A DNA stretch of 64,000 bases from Pocillopora verrucosa (GCF_036669915.1 NC_089313.1:4071085-4135084), one strand, 5' to 3'. Numbered from the stretch's first letter, positions 1 to 12,997 are shown. Program-made: numbers and translations. The notes: generated by a model not told the origin, from the letters alone.

Positions 1-106
1 TATGCTTTCTATTTCCATACCAAAGGTAATGAACTACCCTCTTCTACACCACAAAAGGCATACAAAAAGACAGATCTTTTACAACAGTAACAATAGGAAC
101 ACTCAC

Positions 107-3100
107 TGTTTCACATTCTCTTAGCTTCTGCTGAGCCCCATCAAAGTCAAAATTGACATAGAGACATTCCAAAAACTCAGTAATTGGATCCTTGTATGTG
201 TAAGACTCTTGTTGAATGACTTTCACCAGGTCTTTGAGTACTGTTCGTCTGCGCTTGTTAGTGATGACAGCAGTTGTGAGGTATCTTAAAATGTGGGGGC
301 ATGTGGTTTGGATTGCATTGAGGTATCTAAATACAAAAAATAAATAGGAGAAAAATTTGAGGAATTTCTTGGAAAACATCAAATTACTAAGAACAGCATG
401 TCCAAGATTTAAGCCTTTTCATCCTAAAATTTATAGTTATTATTGTGTACACTGTAATAAGCACATTCTCCATATTGTTCCATAGACAACACTTCAAAAA
501 TGTTTCTGTCTTTGTGACAACCTATATTCTCTACAACACATACTCTCAAGGTTAAATTTGATTGGTTTAGTGACTGAAAAGGCTAACTTCACTATGATAA
601 GAGAGCTGAGGGCTTTTCTGAGAAGGAATACAACAACTTTGCTAGCTTGAAACAGTTTCGTTTGAGATCACAGCAAAGATCTGATGTCTCTCATACTTAC
701 TGAGGTTGGTAGAGAAACAAATCAATGATTAGATCTCTTCCTTTAGGATGGTTAAAGAACACAAACAAGCTCCAGTGAATCAACCATGTTCTTTCTTGCA
801 GCAGTTGGAGTGTTCCTGCCTGATTCTGAAGAAGCAATGCAAGACATGTCACCTTGTAAGATAGACTGTATGAAATTATATTGAAGACAAAGAGCTTTCA
901 AGATTAACTATTGATTTTGTGATAGGAGATTTCAATATAATTTTAAACAATGTCATTTCACAAATCTGTATTATATTTTAATTCCACAACACTTTTAGAA
1001 AGTGAAATTCAAATTGTAACCCAGACATTTGCAATTGAAGATGACATGAGAATGTCATAACATGTCTTGTAAAAAATGTTATTAAATGCAAATTTTGGAA
1101 CAAAATTTAAAGGGACACAGGAACAGAAATAGTTTGCTTGACATTTTGAAATTCTCTTAGCTTGCTGCAGCTTTTCAGTAGACAGTAAATTTAACAAAAG
1201 AGCAAAATAAACAAATGAATCAGGTGTAAGCCATTTGTCATAATATATAATATTACCATTAAGGCTTGTAAGCTTAGGTTCCATCAGAAGTAGCACAATA
1301 AAAAAAAATTAATATAGATGACAGATATACAAAAATAACATGTTGACAGCTATATAATAGTCCGTACTCCAAAGCAGAATATTAAGTGGTTATTGATAAT
1401 AGATATTTTAAGCTAATTTTCTAAAAGGATGTGAGAGATTGAGAGCCAGAGATCTCAAGAGTAAGAGAATTGAAGCACATTGATCTTGATGCAGAGGAAT
1501 ATGAACCATAATGTTATGTTATACCACTTATTTCAGTGATCTTATGACTCAACTTAAGAGCTCTTTATCAGCCAATTTAGAGAACTGAAATACTCACATT
1601 GCTCTCAATGACATCTTTTAACCTGTTCAAATCCTCTAATGCAGTTTCCCAGTTCTGCATGAGGATTTCAGAACCTAGTTTACCCCAAAGAGCATTCAGA
1701 GTATTTCTATCATCATTGCCTGGAACCTGTGATGAAAATAAATAGTATTTTATCCCTCCATGACCACAAGTGCTGTGATTGGTCAATTTACCAGGCCAAA
1801 CTAAATACAATGAGCTAAAGGGGGTAAGTTTCTAAAGAAGCTGTGGTGCTGTGTCAGTAGGAGATAATAACAAGGTAATTTAGTATTATCAACTGGGTTG
1901 ATAATGGGGTTTACACTCGAAACATCAGCTTTGAAACTCTTTGCGGTGGCCAATTAATGTTATTAACTCAGTTGATAATACTTAATTACCTTGGATATAA
2001 AGCTGTTTTTGTTATCAATAAAAATCTCTCCTTAACTAACACAAATTGTTCTTAATTTCCAAGGGCAGACAAAGTTTAAATATATTTTCTCCTTAGTTTG
2101 AATAGTATCTTTAAATGTATTAATGATTAATGAATATTTCCAATTTCCTTCTTTTGCTTTTGTTCTTCAGACAAACCCATCAAACACACAGCAGAGACAT
2201 AATCAATCCATAAAGATAGTAAAATCCTTTTAGCCTTAGTTTCATGCTCCAAACTGTATGGTAAGGATCTTTATCATTCCCCCCTTAATTCATAACCAAT
2301 CACGAAGTGCATAGGCACATTTTCGAGGAAAAACTGCACCTGCAAATTGGAGCCCAAACCTCAAAATCAGCTTGTTAGAGCTACTGTATTGCCTTGTTAA
2401 ATTTGATCTCAGGTGTTTTGCTCTGTCAGGGAAATATCTAATAAGGTTTCCACGATAAATTCTGAGATTACTCACCAGCACACGATAAAAGTACAAGTAT
2501 TCTGCTGCACCAGAGTAGTTTCCACACTCGTATTGAAATTTTGCATATTTGTACAATGTGTCCAACATTTCTGGCTCAATCTGAAAACGAATAAAACAAA
2601 AGCTTTTGTAAGTTATGGAACAGCTCATTCTAGTCTTGTATCTGGGGTAAAAGGAAAAAAATCTGACTTGTGTCGGAAAGTAGCCCTAACCTCTTAGAAC
2701 AATGCAACTTGCATCTAGAAAACCTGAAGTTTTCACCTTAATAAGTTTTTTAAAGCATTGTACCGATGCAACAGAATTTGTACAAAGCACAAAGATAACT
2801 GACTTAATCAAAGTCATTGTATAGAATGTATGTCATATAGAACTCTGGGAAGAAAGAGGCATAGACTATGCTCTGGAGTTTAGTCAGTCTCATGAGAGTA
2901 ATTCTTTTAACTATATATTAATCATTCAAAAATATACAAACCCCGTGGTTCTTTTCCAGGTATTCAAATAGCTGTCGCCCATCTCTGTCAAAGTTGAATG
3001 AATAAATAAATCAACAAATTAAAAGTTGCTCATAAAATTATAAGGACTACTCATGGAATGCAAGAATAAATTAAAATTGTGGTGGCCAATGCAGATTTTC

Positions 3101-5193
3101 TGATCAAATTTGAAGAGTGTTCTGCTAATTTCATTATTTGATATATTATCAAACTAACACTACCTCACCAATACATGACGACTTAGACCCTTTGAAGTGA
3201 AGTATACATATGATTATAAATTTTTTTTTTTCAACCAATGTTTTATGGCCAATGAGCTTATTTTCCTATTCTTGCAAACCAGCTTAAAGTAAACTAGTAC
3301 TACCAATACTATTTGAAAATTTCCAACTTTTGGTTTATCAACGTTGACAGAAAATTCCTGTAAACAGTCAAATTGATAATGAAATTCAATAGTTTATATC
3401 ACTCATTCAGCCACTATTCTGTATGAGCATTACACCAAGGCTAACCTTGAAATTTAACAGACAAGATTTCAACATTTTAAAAGAAAACAACATTTATATA
3501 AGTCTCATTTCATTTTACCTTGTTGTTTGCATCTGATTGTTAAACTCTGGATCCTCAAAACATTTCACAATAGGTTCTGTCTGAGCCTGAAGATATTTCA
3601 GTTGTGTGACAACTTCTGTTCTCTTTTGAACAAGCTCTAAGGTGAAAAGTACAACAATAAACATATTAGATACTTTTTTTGGAAATGTGTGTTATTCAAG
3701 ATGCACAAATGAATTTTAAGAGCCTGAAAACTCAAAGAGATTGTTAGCTGGTGAATGAATTTCTAGAATTTCAATTTAAAAGCATAAATTCTTTTTCTTT
3801 TTGTCCCTTTTTACAAGTGTGTTGCAATCATCTATCAATCTATTCCACAAGAGCATGCAAATCCAAACTCCATCATAAAACTAATTCAAACTATTTAATA
3901 CACTCTAATCCTAAAATTTCAATCAAAAACCAATTAACCAGTTCCCCATAAAGCTAAACCTTATGCTTCGAGCTAAAAATGTTTTGAAAATCACCCACAG
4001 CATGACAGTAATTTTTTTAGTACAGAAAATATACACATGTATGCAAAGATTACAGAGTTCAACAACATACATTTCATATTAAATAAGGATTATTTTAAAC
4101 GCCATTGTTAACAGTCACATGCTATCAAACAATATCAACAAACCTTCTGGAACGTCTTGGTCTGGGTAGAGATTTTTGAACACATCCATGGCAAAATCAA
4201 CCTGACAATCAAGATAATGAATATCATTAAATATGGACATATATATATGTACTTACAATTTAAATGGCTGGAAACATTTTTCAGAAAGACAATGAGTTTC
4301 GGTATGTTGTAGTTTAAAACCATTTAAGGCTAGTATGATCTTTATTTTTCCCCTTCAGTCTTGTAAAATTCTCTTGAGAATGACAGGGAAGTTACAGTGC
4401 TATGACTACTTCAGGCATAATAGAATGCACCTACTTCACAATTTCTGAACAGTATAACACGATTCTTTACCAGACTGTTTTCTATAAAACTTAGGATGGT
4501 TTTGAACCAAATACACCCAAAATATCTTAAGTCATCTTTATGAAAAACGAATCGGCTTCAAAATTATTTGAAACACTTTTGGATGGAACAGAAGCCCGGT
4601 TTGTTAAAGAACACAGATGTTTAGATGTAATTATTCTTTTCATTACAGTAAGCCTCCTAAGTACTCATATGTTATTTAAGCGTCCGTACCATATATTTTG
4701 GAACTATCATGCCTTTCAGTAGGATCAGTAAGTTTGAAAAATCAAAATGATTTCAAGAGATACAAATGTTTTGGGACATACATTGTATGCATGTCTTCAA
4801 TAGGGAGAGCTTCTAGTCAAATAATTTAATTATTTCAGTGTTTTTTTATTCGGATTTTCTTACCATGTTTGTGTTGCTAAGAAGATCTAACTTCCCTTTG
4901 AGTAATTCCTTTTCATCGTAAATCTAAGATCCGAGACAAAAGTTATGAGATGAGCAGATTGTTAGCTTAAAATCGTCTAGGAAATAGACTTGTTTTATAC
5001 ATATACGTCGAGTTTTTACTTTGAAAAATATACAGCTATTTCCTAATAACTTCACCATAAAAGTTAACGAATCGATGAAAATACGATATAAATTAAAACT
5101 TACCTCTTTGACAGAGAGAAATTCTAACAAGGGAAAAACGAGATGTCGATCTAAAAAAGAGCCCATTCGGGCAGTGAGATCGTGTTCCGCCAT
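107..5193 (-). CDS. EIF3E: Eukaryotic translation initiation factor 3 subunit E (eIF3e/INT6), 5' nine exons, partial
   Basis: Subunit of the eIF3 complex, which helps recruit mRNA to the 40S ribosome in the cytoplasm. The translation tracks animal eIF3e from the start: [20 protein letters not shown], then the DEKELL.GKLDLL block, [40 protein letters not shown] and [10 protein letters not shown]. Exons read on the minus strand: 5193-5104, 4923-4864, 4201-4144, 3636-3519, 2984-2942, 2580-2476, 1726-1598, 825-701, 326-107. Each has AG/GT borders and they join in one frame. Together they give 948 nt, 316 residues of a family that is about 445 long, so the C-terminal PCI region lies left of the window. 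The last donor is at 106-105 (gtgagt). The intron between 1727 and 2475 holds a palindromic repeat. Identification is very secure; only short exon borders are approximate. Confidence 0.96.
1815..1998 (+). repeat. Palindromic repeat family B, copy 1, in an EIF3E intron
   Basis: GGGGTAAGTTTCTAAAGAAG then CTGTGGTGCTGTGTCAGTAG, two TATCAAC..GTTGATAAT palindromes about 85 bases apart, and between them CGAAACATCAGCTTTGAAAC. The same blocks recur at 45214-45470 and, in reverse, 52401-52694. Confidence 0.75.
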
Positions 5194-7136
5194 TTTGAAA
5201 ACGTGGTTGTAAGACTAGTTCCCAGTCCTTCACGTTAAAATGAATCGAAGGAAAAGTTGGACAAGAGGACTAAGAGGAAATAGTGATCTTGACTAATAAG
5301 TTTTATAAAATAATTCGATTCTCCCAACCTCCCAAGTGTTTACATCAGGCTATGATAACACGGAAACAATTTTACATTTCTTCAATGTCAATTACATGGC
5401 TAGCAGAAGGTACTTACCCATGCAGATTTAAGTGCAGACAGTATTCGTTGCTTATGGCTCCGTGTGGCTTATATCCTCGACAAGGCGTGCAATGAAACAA
5501 TTACGACCTATAAATCGCGCAAGAAACGGCTGGCAGGGAAAGAGAGGGAATGGAGAGGAATTGAAGAGCTAATTTCTCAGATATGAATTCGGGGAAACCC
5601 ATGATTAGATTCGGTATCATATTTCTGGTGATCTCTTTCATTCTCCACGGAACGTGTTCAATAACGTAACTAACACATGCAGTGAGAGATCTCGTTTTAA
5701 GACATTTAAGTAGTTATGATTCGCCAATCGTTAATCTTCATGCGCCTGTGATTGTATCAAAAATAGAACATTAAAGGTTTCTCTCGCAGACCAGGGACTG
5801 TATAATAAAAAATGATCACACGGCTGAGGTTGCTTCATGTTTTTAGATGTAATAAAATTTGTGTAAATCAGCCTTTTTTCTATTGATAACCATTTTTTTT
5901 CTTGTAACCTACCTAATTTATTCCTAATGTCTTTATTCTAAGGAAATCCAGTTTCAATAAAAATGTATCATTTACAAGATCGAGCCACTACGTGTAGAAA
6001 TTGTCATTTTTCCATACAGAAAGCTGTCTGTGTGCGACGGTTCCATCAATAGTCTTGCTCAATTGTTTTTATTTTCTAATTGTCCTAAGGAGGTTTTTTT
6101 TTATGCATTAAGGGTTTAAGATAGCAATATCTATGATGGGATGGGTGTATGAAATGTCAAAAATAAAACTTGGAACTTTTATTGCGCTCGGGGAGACTCG
6201 TGGTACCCTGTTCAAGCCACTTGGTTAGAGGAGACGAGCTAAACCATGAACATCCCATTTTTATCACCCTGCCTTGCCCTTTAGAGGGCAAACTTAGCCG
6301 CTGAGCCCGCCATATCTTGGTATTGAGCCTAAAGAATTTTTTTTTCCAAAGAATTTGACTAAATTTTTTAGGTATTCGCCTGGCAATAAGCTAAGCTCTC
6401 GTCGGTGCTGTCACACGTCAGTGGCGAGCAGGCGAACAATATAAGAGCGCGAGAGCTCTGCAAGGGTACTGGAACAAAAATGACCCTTCGCCGAGCTCTT
6501 GCACGCTCGCTTCGCTAACCGGCCCGAGTCTCGCTGGCCTCGTTACCTGTGTCACAGCGCAAATTAGCGCGCGCTAACAAGCTGTGAACCTACCAGAATT
6601 AAAAAAAAAAAGTTTCTGACAGTAAGGTGTCGGGATGTCGAAATATGCCCTTGTTTAGGGTAGGGGATGGGGTTGGAAAAGGAATATAATCAAGGGCATT
6701 TTTCAACCGGCCAGATCTCTGGTTTGTCTTCATTCACCGAGAACCTGGCACACTCAGCCACTTTTGACAAATTGGCAGAACATGTAAACAATTTTTTTTA
6801 AATATATGAAGACTACACGTTTTGTATTATCAAAATCTCCCTTGCGTGACTCGATCAGCTCATCAGTAAGGCACGCAACAAAATAACTTTCGCATTCCGA
6901 AGCAATACAAACTCTCAAAAACAGCTAAAATTTTCAAGACAATAATGATATTGACTTTCTTATTCTATAATGAATGTTTATACTCCAACCATTGCTAGCT
7001 CATCAATATTTGTGGGTGTCTAATATGATGTAATCTAATGGTTAAGTAATGTCTATTTCGGCGCTTACTAATCCAAACTAAATTTAGAACTGCATCGTCA
7101 CGGTAAAATGATTGCGCAAGCGCCGTAGAAGAAAGA
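5194..7136. other. Intergenic region between divergent EIF3E and the Gly/Arg-rich gene
   Basis: No convincing coding sequence is seen. The EIF3E promoter must lie just right of 5193; no TATA box is visible there, as is usual for housekeeping genes. Around 6390-6600 there is a locally CpG-rich patch that shares a short GC-rich string with a patch near 11850, so it may be a repeat and not a promoter. The rest is A+T-rich and featureless to my reading. Confidence 0.5.
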
Positions 7137-7143
7137 TATAAAA
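7137..7143 (+). promoter_or_regulatory. TATA box of the Gly/Arg-rich gene
   Basis: A perfect TATAAAA stands about 109 bases before the ATG at 7246. Initiation 25-30 bases downstream (about 7165-7175) would leave a 5' leader of roughly 75 bases with no upstream ATG. The position is inferred from sequence only. Confidence 0.6.
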
Positions 7144-7245
7144 CTGAGGATTTTTTGCAAGATTTTCATTTGAGAATTCAACCGGATTTTAAAGTTATCA
7201 AGACTGCTGCGAAGAGGATTTGGATATTACTTGAAAGAAGTAACG

Positions 7246-8022
7246 ATGGTTGTCGTTTTCAGCAAAGAGAAACCACAGCACTGCGGAAACTGCAACGAGC
7301 AATTGGAGTCCATTTGCTTCCGATGTTTAGAGTGCGGAGAAATTGTCTCATGTCCAAAATGCAATCCAAGAGGTTGTCGTGAAGATGAGGATCCACCTTC
7401 AAGGCCGTGGGATCATCTTCCTTGTTCAAGGGGCAGTTTCGCTAACCGAGGAAGAAGCTGTGAGGCATTACATGTTTCTTTTCCGAGAGGTGGTTTTTCT
7501 TCTCGAGGTTTCATGGCTCGACCAAATTTTCCCCCTACAGGTCCATTTCCTGGAGGAAATCGAGGCTTTGGATTCGGTCCTCGAGGATTCGGCGGGTTTC
7601 GTGCTTGTTTTCTTGCTAGTTGCCCGTTTCCACCGTCGTTTCGACCTGTCTCAGAACAAGGAGGTGTTGATGATTTCCCAGAAATGCATGACTGTAGTTT
7701 TGGTCCCTTTCCTGTTCGGGGCCACCCGCGTTTCCCTCGAGGGTTCCAGGGAAGGGGAGGAGTTTGTGGGCGTGGCGGGTTCTCACGAGGTCGAGGGGGT
7801 ATGAGGCCATCTTTGAAATGTAATGAGTGTGAGTGCAATCACATGAGCATTTTTCCTGAAATAGTGAAGGAAAATGATGTGAATTTGAGGGAGGGTGCTA
7901 GTGTTGTTGATGGGGCTGAAGGAAACATACCTGATAATGGGAGGGAGATAAACAGGCAAAATATTGATGATGTCATTGGTGGAATCGATCCAAAGCCAGT
8001 GGATAAGAACCTTGAGGGGTAA
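7246..8022 (+). CDS. Intronless Cys-rich, Gly/Arg/Phe-rich (RGG-like) protein, unrecognised family
   Basis: 258 residues. I do not recognise the family. Three parts are visible. Residues ~13-40 hold paired cysteines (CGNC, CFRC, LECG, CPKC), the spacing of a small zinc-binding finger. Residues ~60-185 are rich in Gly, Arg, Phe and Pro with repeated RGG, RGF, FGG and GRGG units, as in RGG-type RNA-binding low-complexity segments. The C-terminus has a second small Cys/His cluster (CNECECNH) and then an acidic, Asn-rich tail. The open frame extends 15 bases upstream to a TTG, but the first ATG is at 7246. A TATAAAA lies upstream and AATAAA signals follow. The long antisense ORF here comes from the biased composition. 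RNA binding is inference. It could be a retrocopy or a taxon-restricted gene. Confidence 0.72.
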   Translation: MVVVFSKEKPQHCGNCNEQLESICFRCLECGEIVSCPKCNPRGCREDEDPPSRPWDHLPCSRGSFANRGRSCEALHVSFPRGGFSSRGFMARPNFPPTGPFPGGNRGFGFGPRGFGGFRACFLASCPFPPSFRPVSEQGGVDDFPEMHDCSFGPFPVRGHPRFPRGFQGRGGVCGRGGFSRGRGGMRPSLKCNECECNHMSIFPEIVKENDVNLREGASVVDGAEGNIPDNGREINRQNIDDVIGGIDPKPVDKNLEG

Positions 8023-8216
8023 ACAGGAAGACTAAATGAACAAATCTATCTTTGGATGTCACCAGAACATGAGAACATATAATCAATATAATACATCATA
8101 AGCTTGTTTATGAGATCATGTTGCTTTAATTAAAGTAGTGTCAGTAGTAGTTATTATGATAACTTGTAAGATCATGAAAACATGAGGACATGTATTCTTA
8201 GTGTGATAAATTATGA

Positions 8217-8222
8217 AATAAA
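8217..8222 (+). terminator. Candidate polyadenylation signal of the Gly/Arg-rich gene
   Basis: AATAAA about 195 bases after the stop codon at 8022; a second AATAAA lies at 8320-8325. Either could serve; no cleavage site can be fixed from sequence. Confidence 0.45.
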
Positions 8223-8744
8223 TGTTGATGTTCATGTAAATATCCTGAGTCCAACTATCTTTTGGTTCAGAACATAACATAAGTCTGAAAATGTTTCTCA
8301 CTTTTTGACCTGGTGCCTAAATAAATCCTTGTCGGTGACAACATTTTGGGGACTCAATTGTAAGTGCTCAGCATTGCTACTTGAATTTTAAGCTATTGGT
8401 TAGATGGATTGAAATGAGAAGAACTGAAGCATGTTTAGTTTATGATCCATGAAATATGGTTCAAATATCTTGAATATCAGACAGAACTTTACAATCTTTC
8501 CTGCCAAAAGGATGGTTTCAACTCAAAGTTACTGTTAATATGATAAGAAGTTATGTTTTCAGTACCTCAAAAGATGTCTGATTTATGATGAAATTCCCCC
8601 TTTGCTCCAACATTTCTTTTACTGTTGCACATAAATTGCATCAGTCTTTAAACACTCAAAACCATATATGCAGTCTCCTCAGAATTGATCCTTGACCTTT
8701 TGTGAAATCATTACATTGTATTACTTCTGTTGAAACCTTTCTTA

Positions 8745-8951
8745 AACGTTTAACTCCCATGATTGACCAAGACAGAATTTCACCTTATAATATCAATAAA
8801 TTATTAGGCAGACAAGTGATGAGAATTAAGAAAAATATCAATTGTGGGATTACTGATTAATCCGATACCAAATTCTCCATACAAACTTAATGAGAATCAT
8901 TTGGCAGACAGTAAGGAGAATTACTAATGAGATCTCAGGAGTTTAGGGGTT
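8745..8951 (-). repeat. MITE-like family A, copy 1 (reverse orientation)
   Basis: A ~207 bp unit bounded by TTTAACTCCCA and GGAGTTTAGGGGTT. Read in reverse it matches the copies at 20248-20458 and 51752-51960, with the shared CTGTCT.CC and AACTAATAATC blocks. No coding capacity; a non-autonomous element. Confidence 0.7.
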
Positions 8952-11900
8952 ACATGACAAACCATCTGGTAGGTAGGTTACCATGCTTGCATTATATGAC
9001 ATGATAGGTGATAAAATCTTATTTTATCCCTGAACTTTAGAAATTCTCCTCTGTACCAATTTATAGAAATCACTTGAGTGATTATCGAGTAAAAACTTTT
9101 TAATTTCTCTTGCATCTTGAATAGTCCAACCTTTACATCATAACCAAAGACCTCTCTTTTCTAAAAATAACTTTGGACTCCATATTTTTACATAATATTA
9201 TCTGTCTTTGTAACTCTGTAACCGTAGATAGAAAATTATTTCCAACTTCTGTAATCTTTTTGTAACCTACAAATCTGGTGAGCATACAGCACATTCATTA
9301 CAGTCGTGCAGCCTGACTTGCAGCCTGACTGGCAACTCACAAAGGCACATGTACTGTGCTTACTGGAGTAAGAGCTGTGGTGCTAATTCAATTTTGTTGG
9401 CATCTCAAATAATGCACTTTTTCTGAGGGCAGCACTGATTTGAGTGTGGTGCTTATTCAAAAACTGGATACAACAAAGTTCTACTTTAATTCAAGGATAA
9501 TAGTGAGAGACTTCTTTTCATTAATTTCATTGACCCTATGGCTTTGTTGGCAGCTCTTATTCAAAAGTTGGGGGAGAGGGGTGGGTTAAAACTCTTTTGA
9601 TGTAATGATACATTATATCACCTAGTGTGCATAATGAAATATCAAATCTCTAACACTCAAGATATCCAATAGTTTATGTAATATTGAAGCTTTTGAAGGA
9701 ATTCTTTAAATTAATGCCCAATCCAGGCCACACCACATATTCTCTTTTCTGTCCCAATTGCAGCATTCATTTGGGATCTGTGCTTTTTCATGCATGCCTG
9801 TAATGTTTTGCCATCATCTTTTAGTCCAACTGACATTGTTAAAAACACTAAACTTCTGGCCACTACAAATAACAAGCCAAAAGCTGGATAATACCCTCCT
9901 CTCTAACTAAATTATAATCCTAAAATTTTTTCATTTCAGAAAAATATTTTGTGGTTATTGAAGAAACAATGAATTTCCCACTGGCAATGATTTAAACTAC
10001 TGCTTGAATATTTTTAACTACAATTATGGGTATTTTTTTTAAGCAACTTTTCTTATTTGACAAATACAATTGTATTACTTGCTGTGAGAAAGAACTCTCT
10101 TTTGAATTAAAGGTGTAAAATTTTGCACATGGATTTGCCTATTTATTGTGGATTTATGGTTTACCCAGTTCAAAGTGCATAGCATTATGATTTACTGTTA
10201 TTTCAGTACATAAAGTTTTCGAATTGTTAGACCAGAGTATTCCTTTTAGCTCTCTGAAGAAAGGATATTAGGAAGTTGCTTCTAATCTTGAGAGCAAGAC
10301 CAGCAATGATACCAAAGAACTTAGTAGACTAGTAATTCATTGCATGTTTCTTGTGATCAGACTGGTCACCTTGGTTGCAGTAGTCATGCTACTGAGCATA
10401 TTTTTGAATGATAAGGTTAATAATAATGAAGAATGGAATGATGTAGGAATTAAATCTGGTCATTTTTTCTGGACTTTGCTTTTCAAAACTGCTTTAGGCC
10501 ACTACCCAACCTCCCCTTGTTCAACTCCTCTCTGGCTTCCCAACCTCTTAGATAACGCATAACACTCTGAATATAGGACTGCTAAGGATCTGGGTGCAAC
10601 AGGCAAAAGAAACCAGAGGTCCCCCCCATCTCCCTTGCTTGAGAATATTTATTTTGCTTCTTTAGAATCGTGGGTAATACCGAATGACCCTAAGTTCCCT
10701 CCTATTTTGAAACGGGTTTTTTTTTATTTCTTTAGGGTCGTGGATAATACAGAACCCATCAATTGCAAACTTAACAACTAGTAAAGGAAAACAAAGCCTA
10801 TTGTGTATTCTACACCAACCCTTCGTTTGATTCCTTAAAATAAAGATTATTTCTAAACCAAAAGCTTCCCTGTGTAAAGTAAAGACCACGCCTCGTCATG
10901 AGATTAAAAATTTTACTGATGTTCAAACATTATCCAAATTTCTACAATAATACAGCTCTACAAGAATAGCAAAGCTGGCGCAAGCTGAAGCAGAGCACTT
11001 AGTCCAAGTTCTATTAAAGGGAAAATGAACTATTGATCGACAAACTTTTTAAATAGGACTTTTTTAATCAATGGTTCGTTGTCTTTCTCTAAACCCTTTA
11101 ACTCCCAAGATCTGATTCCTAATTCTCCCCTCTAGCTGCTATTAATACCTTTCCTTGTAAATTGATTACGAGAATTTGGTGTTAGCTTAAGATAACAATT
11201 TATACCTGATAAGTTTGAGTATTCTCATGACCGATTTGATGGATAAAGTATGGAGAGTATAGAAAGAAGAGACGTGTTAATCACTTTTGGGAGTGAAAGG
11301 GTCAAGAGCAAAAGAAGCGGTCGACTCCGATGTCTGGCGCTTACGCGAACAAAAACAACCCGTAACATGAAGTAGAGGTTTTGGAGCAGTTGAAAACAAA
11401 CGTTAATAATTTTCCAACCAAACACTGCGTGAAACGTTTGAAACACTCGGCATGAGATGTAGTAAACCCTGCGTGGACATGAGGTCCGTATTGGGAGAAA
11501 ACTGTGCCCGAAGTGTTTGATATGGTATCAAGTAGAAGGTTTTTCCCTGTACAGACCTGTAACATACCTATCTGTTTTCTAAGTTTCCCCTCAGTTTGGA
11601 AAATCATATAGAAAGCTTTCCTTTCACTCGAAATATAGAAGAGGTAAGACGAGCTAGAAATGTGTAACGTATCTCGGGTGAAAGAGCAATGCAAGACGAA
11701 TATGACAGAATAGATGATCCCTTAGTGTAGCCTGCGGGTCAGTGGAGACCAGCGCCACGCGAGCGGGTACAAGAGCGGGGCGAGTGTGAGTGGTAAGCGA
11801 GTTACGCGCGAGGGGAGGTGCTACTTTGCTCGTCGCGCCTGTGGAGCCCGCTCGCGCTAACCTCCGCTGGCCTGAAAAAAACAAGAAATGACAACTGTGT

Positions 11901-12997
11901 TGCAGGATAAGTTAACTCTGGTGGAACTTGAAATTATTGGTATCCAGTTTTTTAACAACAACCTGCTGGCAGGCTCTCGATAGGTGCTGCGGCACAATTG
12001 TCGAGGAACGGCTCGAGACGCGCACCTCTCCCGCTCTACTCGAGGTTACCGCTTTTCCTGCAGCGCTAATGAGAGCCTGCTTTTATGCCGGCAAGGCTGT
12101 GTTCATAGAGCGGTCCTCCCGCCGTGCTAATCACTGCCTGGTCGTATACTTGAAAGACTGTGTTTATAATCTTTCTCTTCAATGCGTCTCGGACGCAGAT
12201 GACTTTGATGTAAGTCCATAAGAATACAGTCAACAGTTATTCAACGAAGCAAATGTGAAACGTGCAGGAAATCTACTAAACTACAAAGCAGAGAGGTGAA
12301 TATCCACCATTTAACCGAACAGAGAGAAATAATTGTTTTGATAAATACCACAAGATAACTAAAGAAGTAATTTCTATCGGTCAATATAAGGAAGCATGAT
12401 TGCAAATTTAACTCTTGACGAGCGGTTTTGTCTTTTCGGAGATGGATAGTACTTGACAATCACTTCCCAGCTGGGCAATCAGTGCACGCAATAAGCACTG
12501 TTACCCTGGGCTGCATATATAGCGAAGGGAGAAAAAGCCGTAAATCTCGACTGAAATCTCATTGATTCAAGAAAGAAATGACAAAACAGAAAAAAGAATT
12601 TGGAAACATGATTATCATTTCTTAACTATTCACCTCACAAAAAACTTATGGCAAAAATTTACAAAATGCAATTGACTTTTAAAGCGCATGATCTAGAAAA
12701 AAATCATCCTCATTTTTACCAAACAGCATCGCAATTTATGTTATCTATCCCATAAAAGCTCCTAAGATATAGTATCCATACAGAAGAAAAATCTCTGCCC
12801 GAGGCACTGCAGCATATTGCAAGCAAGAAATGAATCTCATGTTAAAATACACGCCTGAGGTCTCCGTGGTCGCTTTAAGTTACATAAGTCTCACTTAGAA
12901 TCTTTCCTTGACTGCTATAAGAGACCAGGTAGTTTCCATGGTAACCGCATAAGTGACAGCTGATGCACCGTGGTACTTGACAAGCAAAGCCACCATT
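8952..12997. other. Gene-poor stretch left of peroxidasin
   Basis: I see no supportable gene in these 4 kb. Short ORFs at 10344-10562, 11341-11694 and 11928-12221 show no domain, splice or codon signal. It holds one family A MITE (11092-11303) and a GC-rich patch near 11735-12210 of unknown origin. The right end (about 12.0-12.99 kb) should include the peroxidasin 3' UTR on the minus strand, but no clear polyadenylation signal could be fixed. Confidence 0.5.
11092..11303 (+). repeat. MITE-like family A, copy 2
   Basis: Starts AACCCTTTAACTCCCAAGATC and ends GGGAGTGAAAGGGTC, so the termini are near-perfect inverted repeats. The interior carries the CTAGCTGCT and CTTGTAAATTGATTACGAG blocks that define the second subfamily, shared with 47508-47710 and 54624-54830. 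Confidence 0.8.

Noticed and set aside
7413..7838. 141-codon antisense ORF opposite the Gly/Arg-rich gene
   Set aside because: Pro/Arg-rich product is simply the reverse reading of glycine-rich codons.
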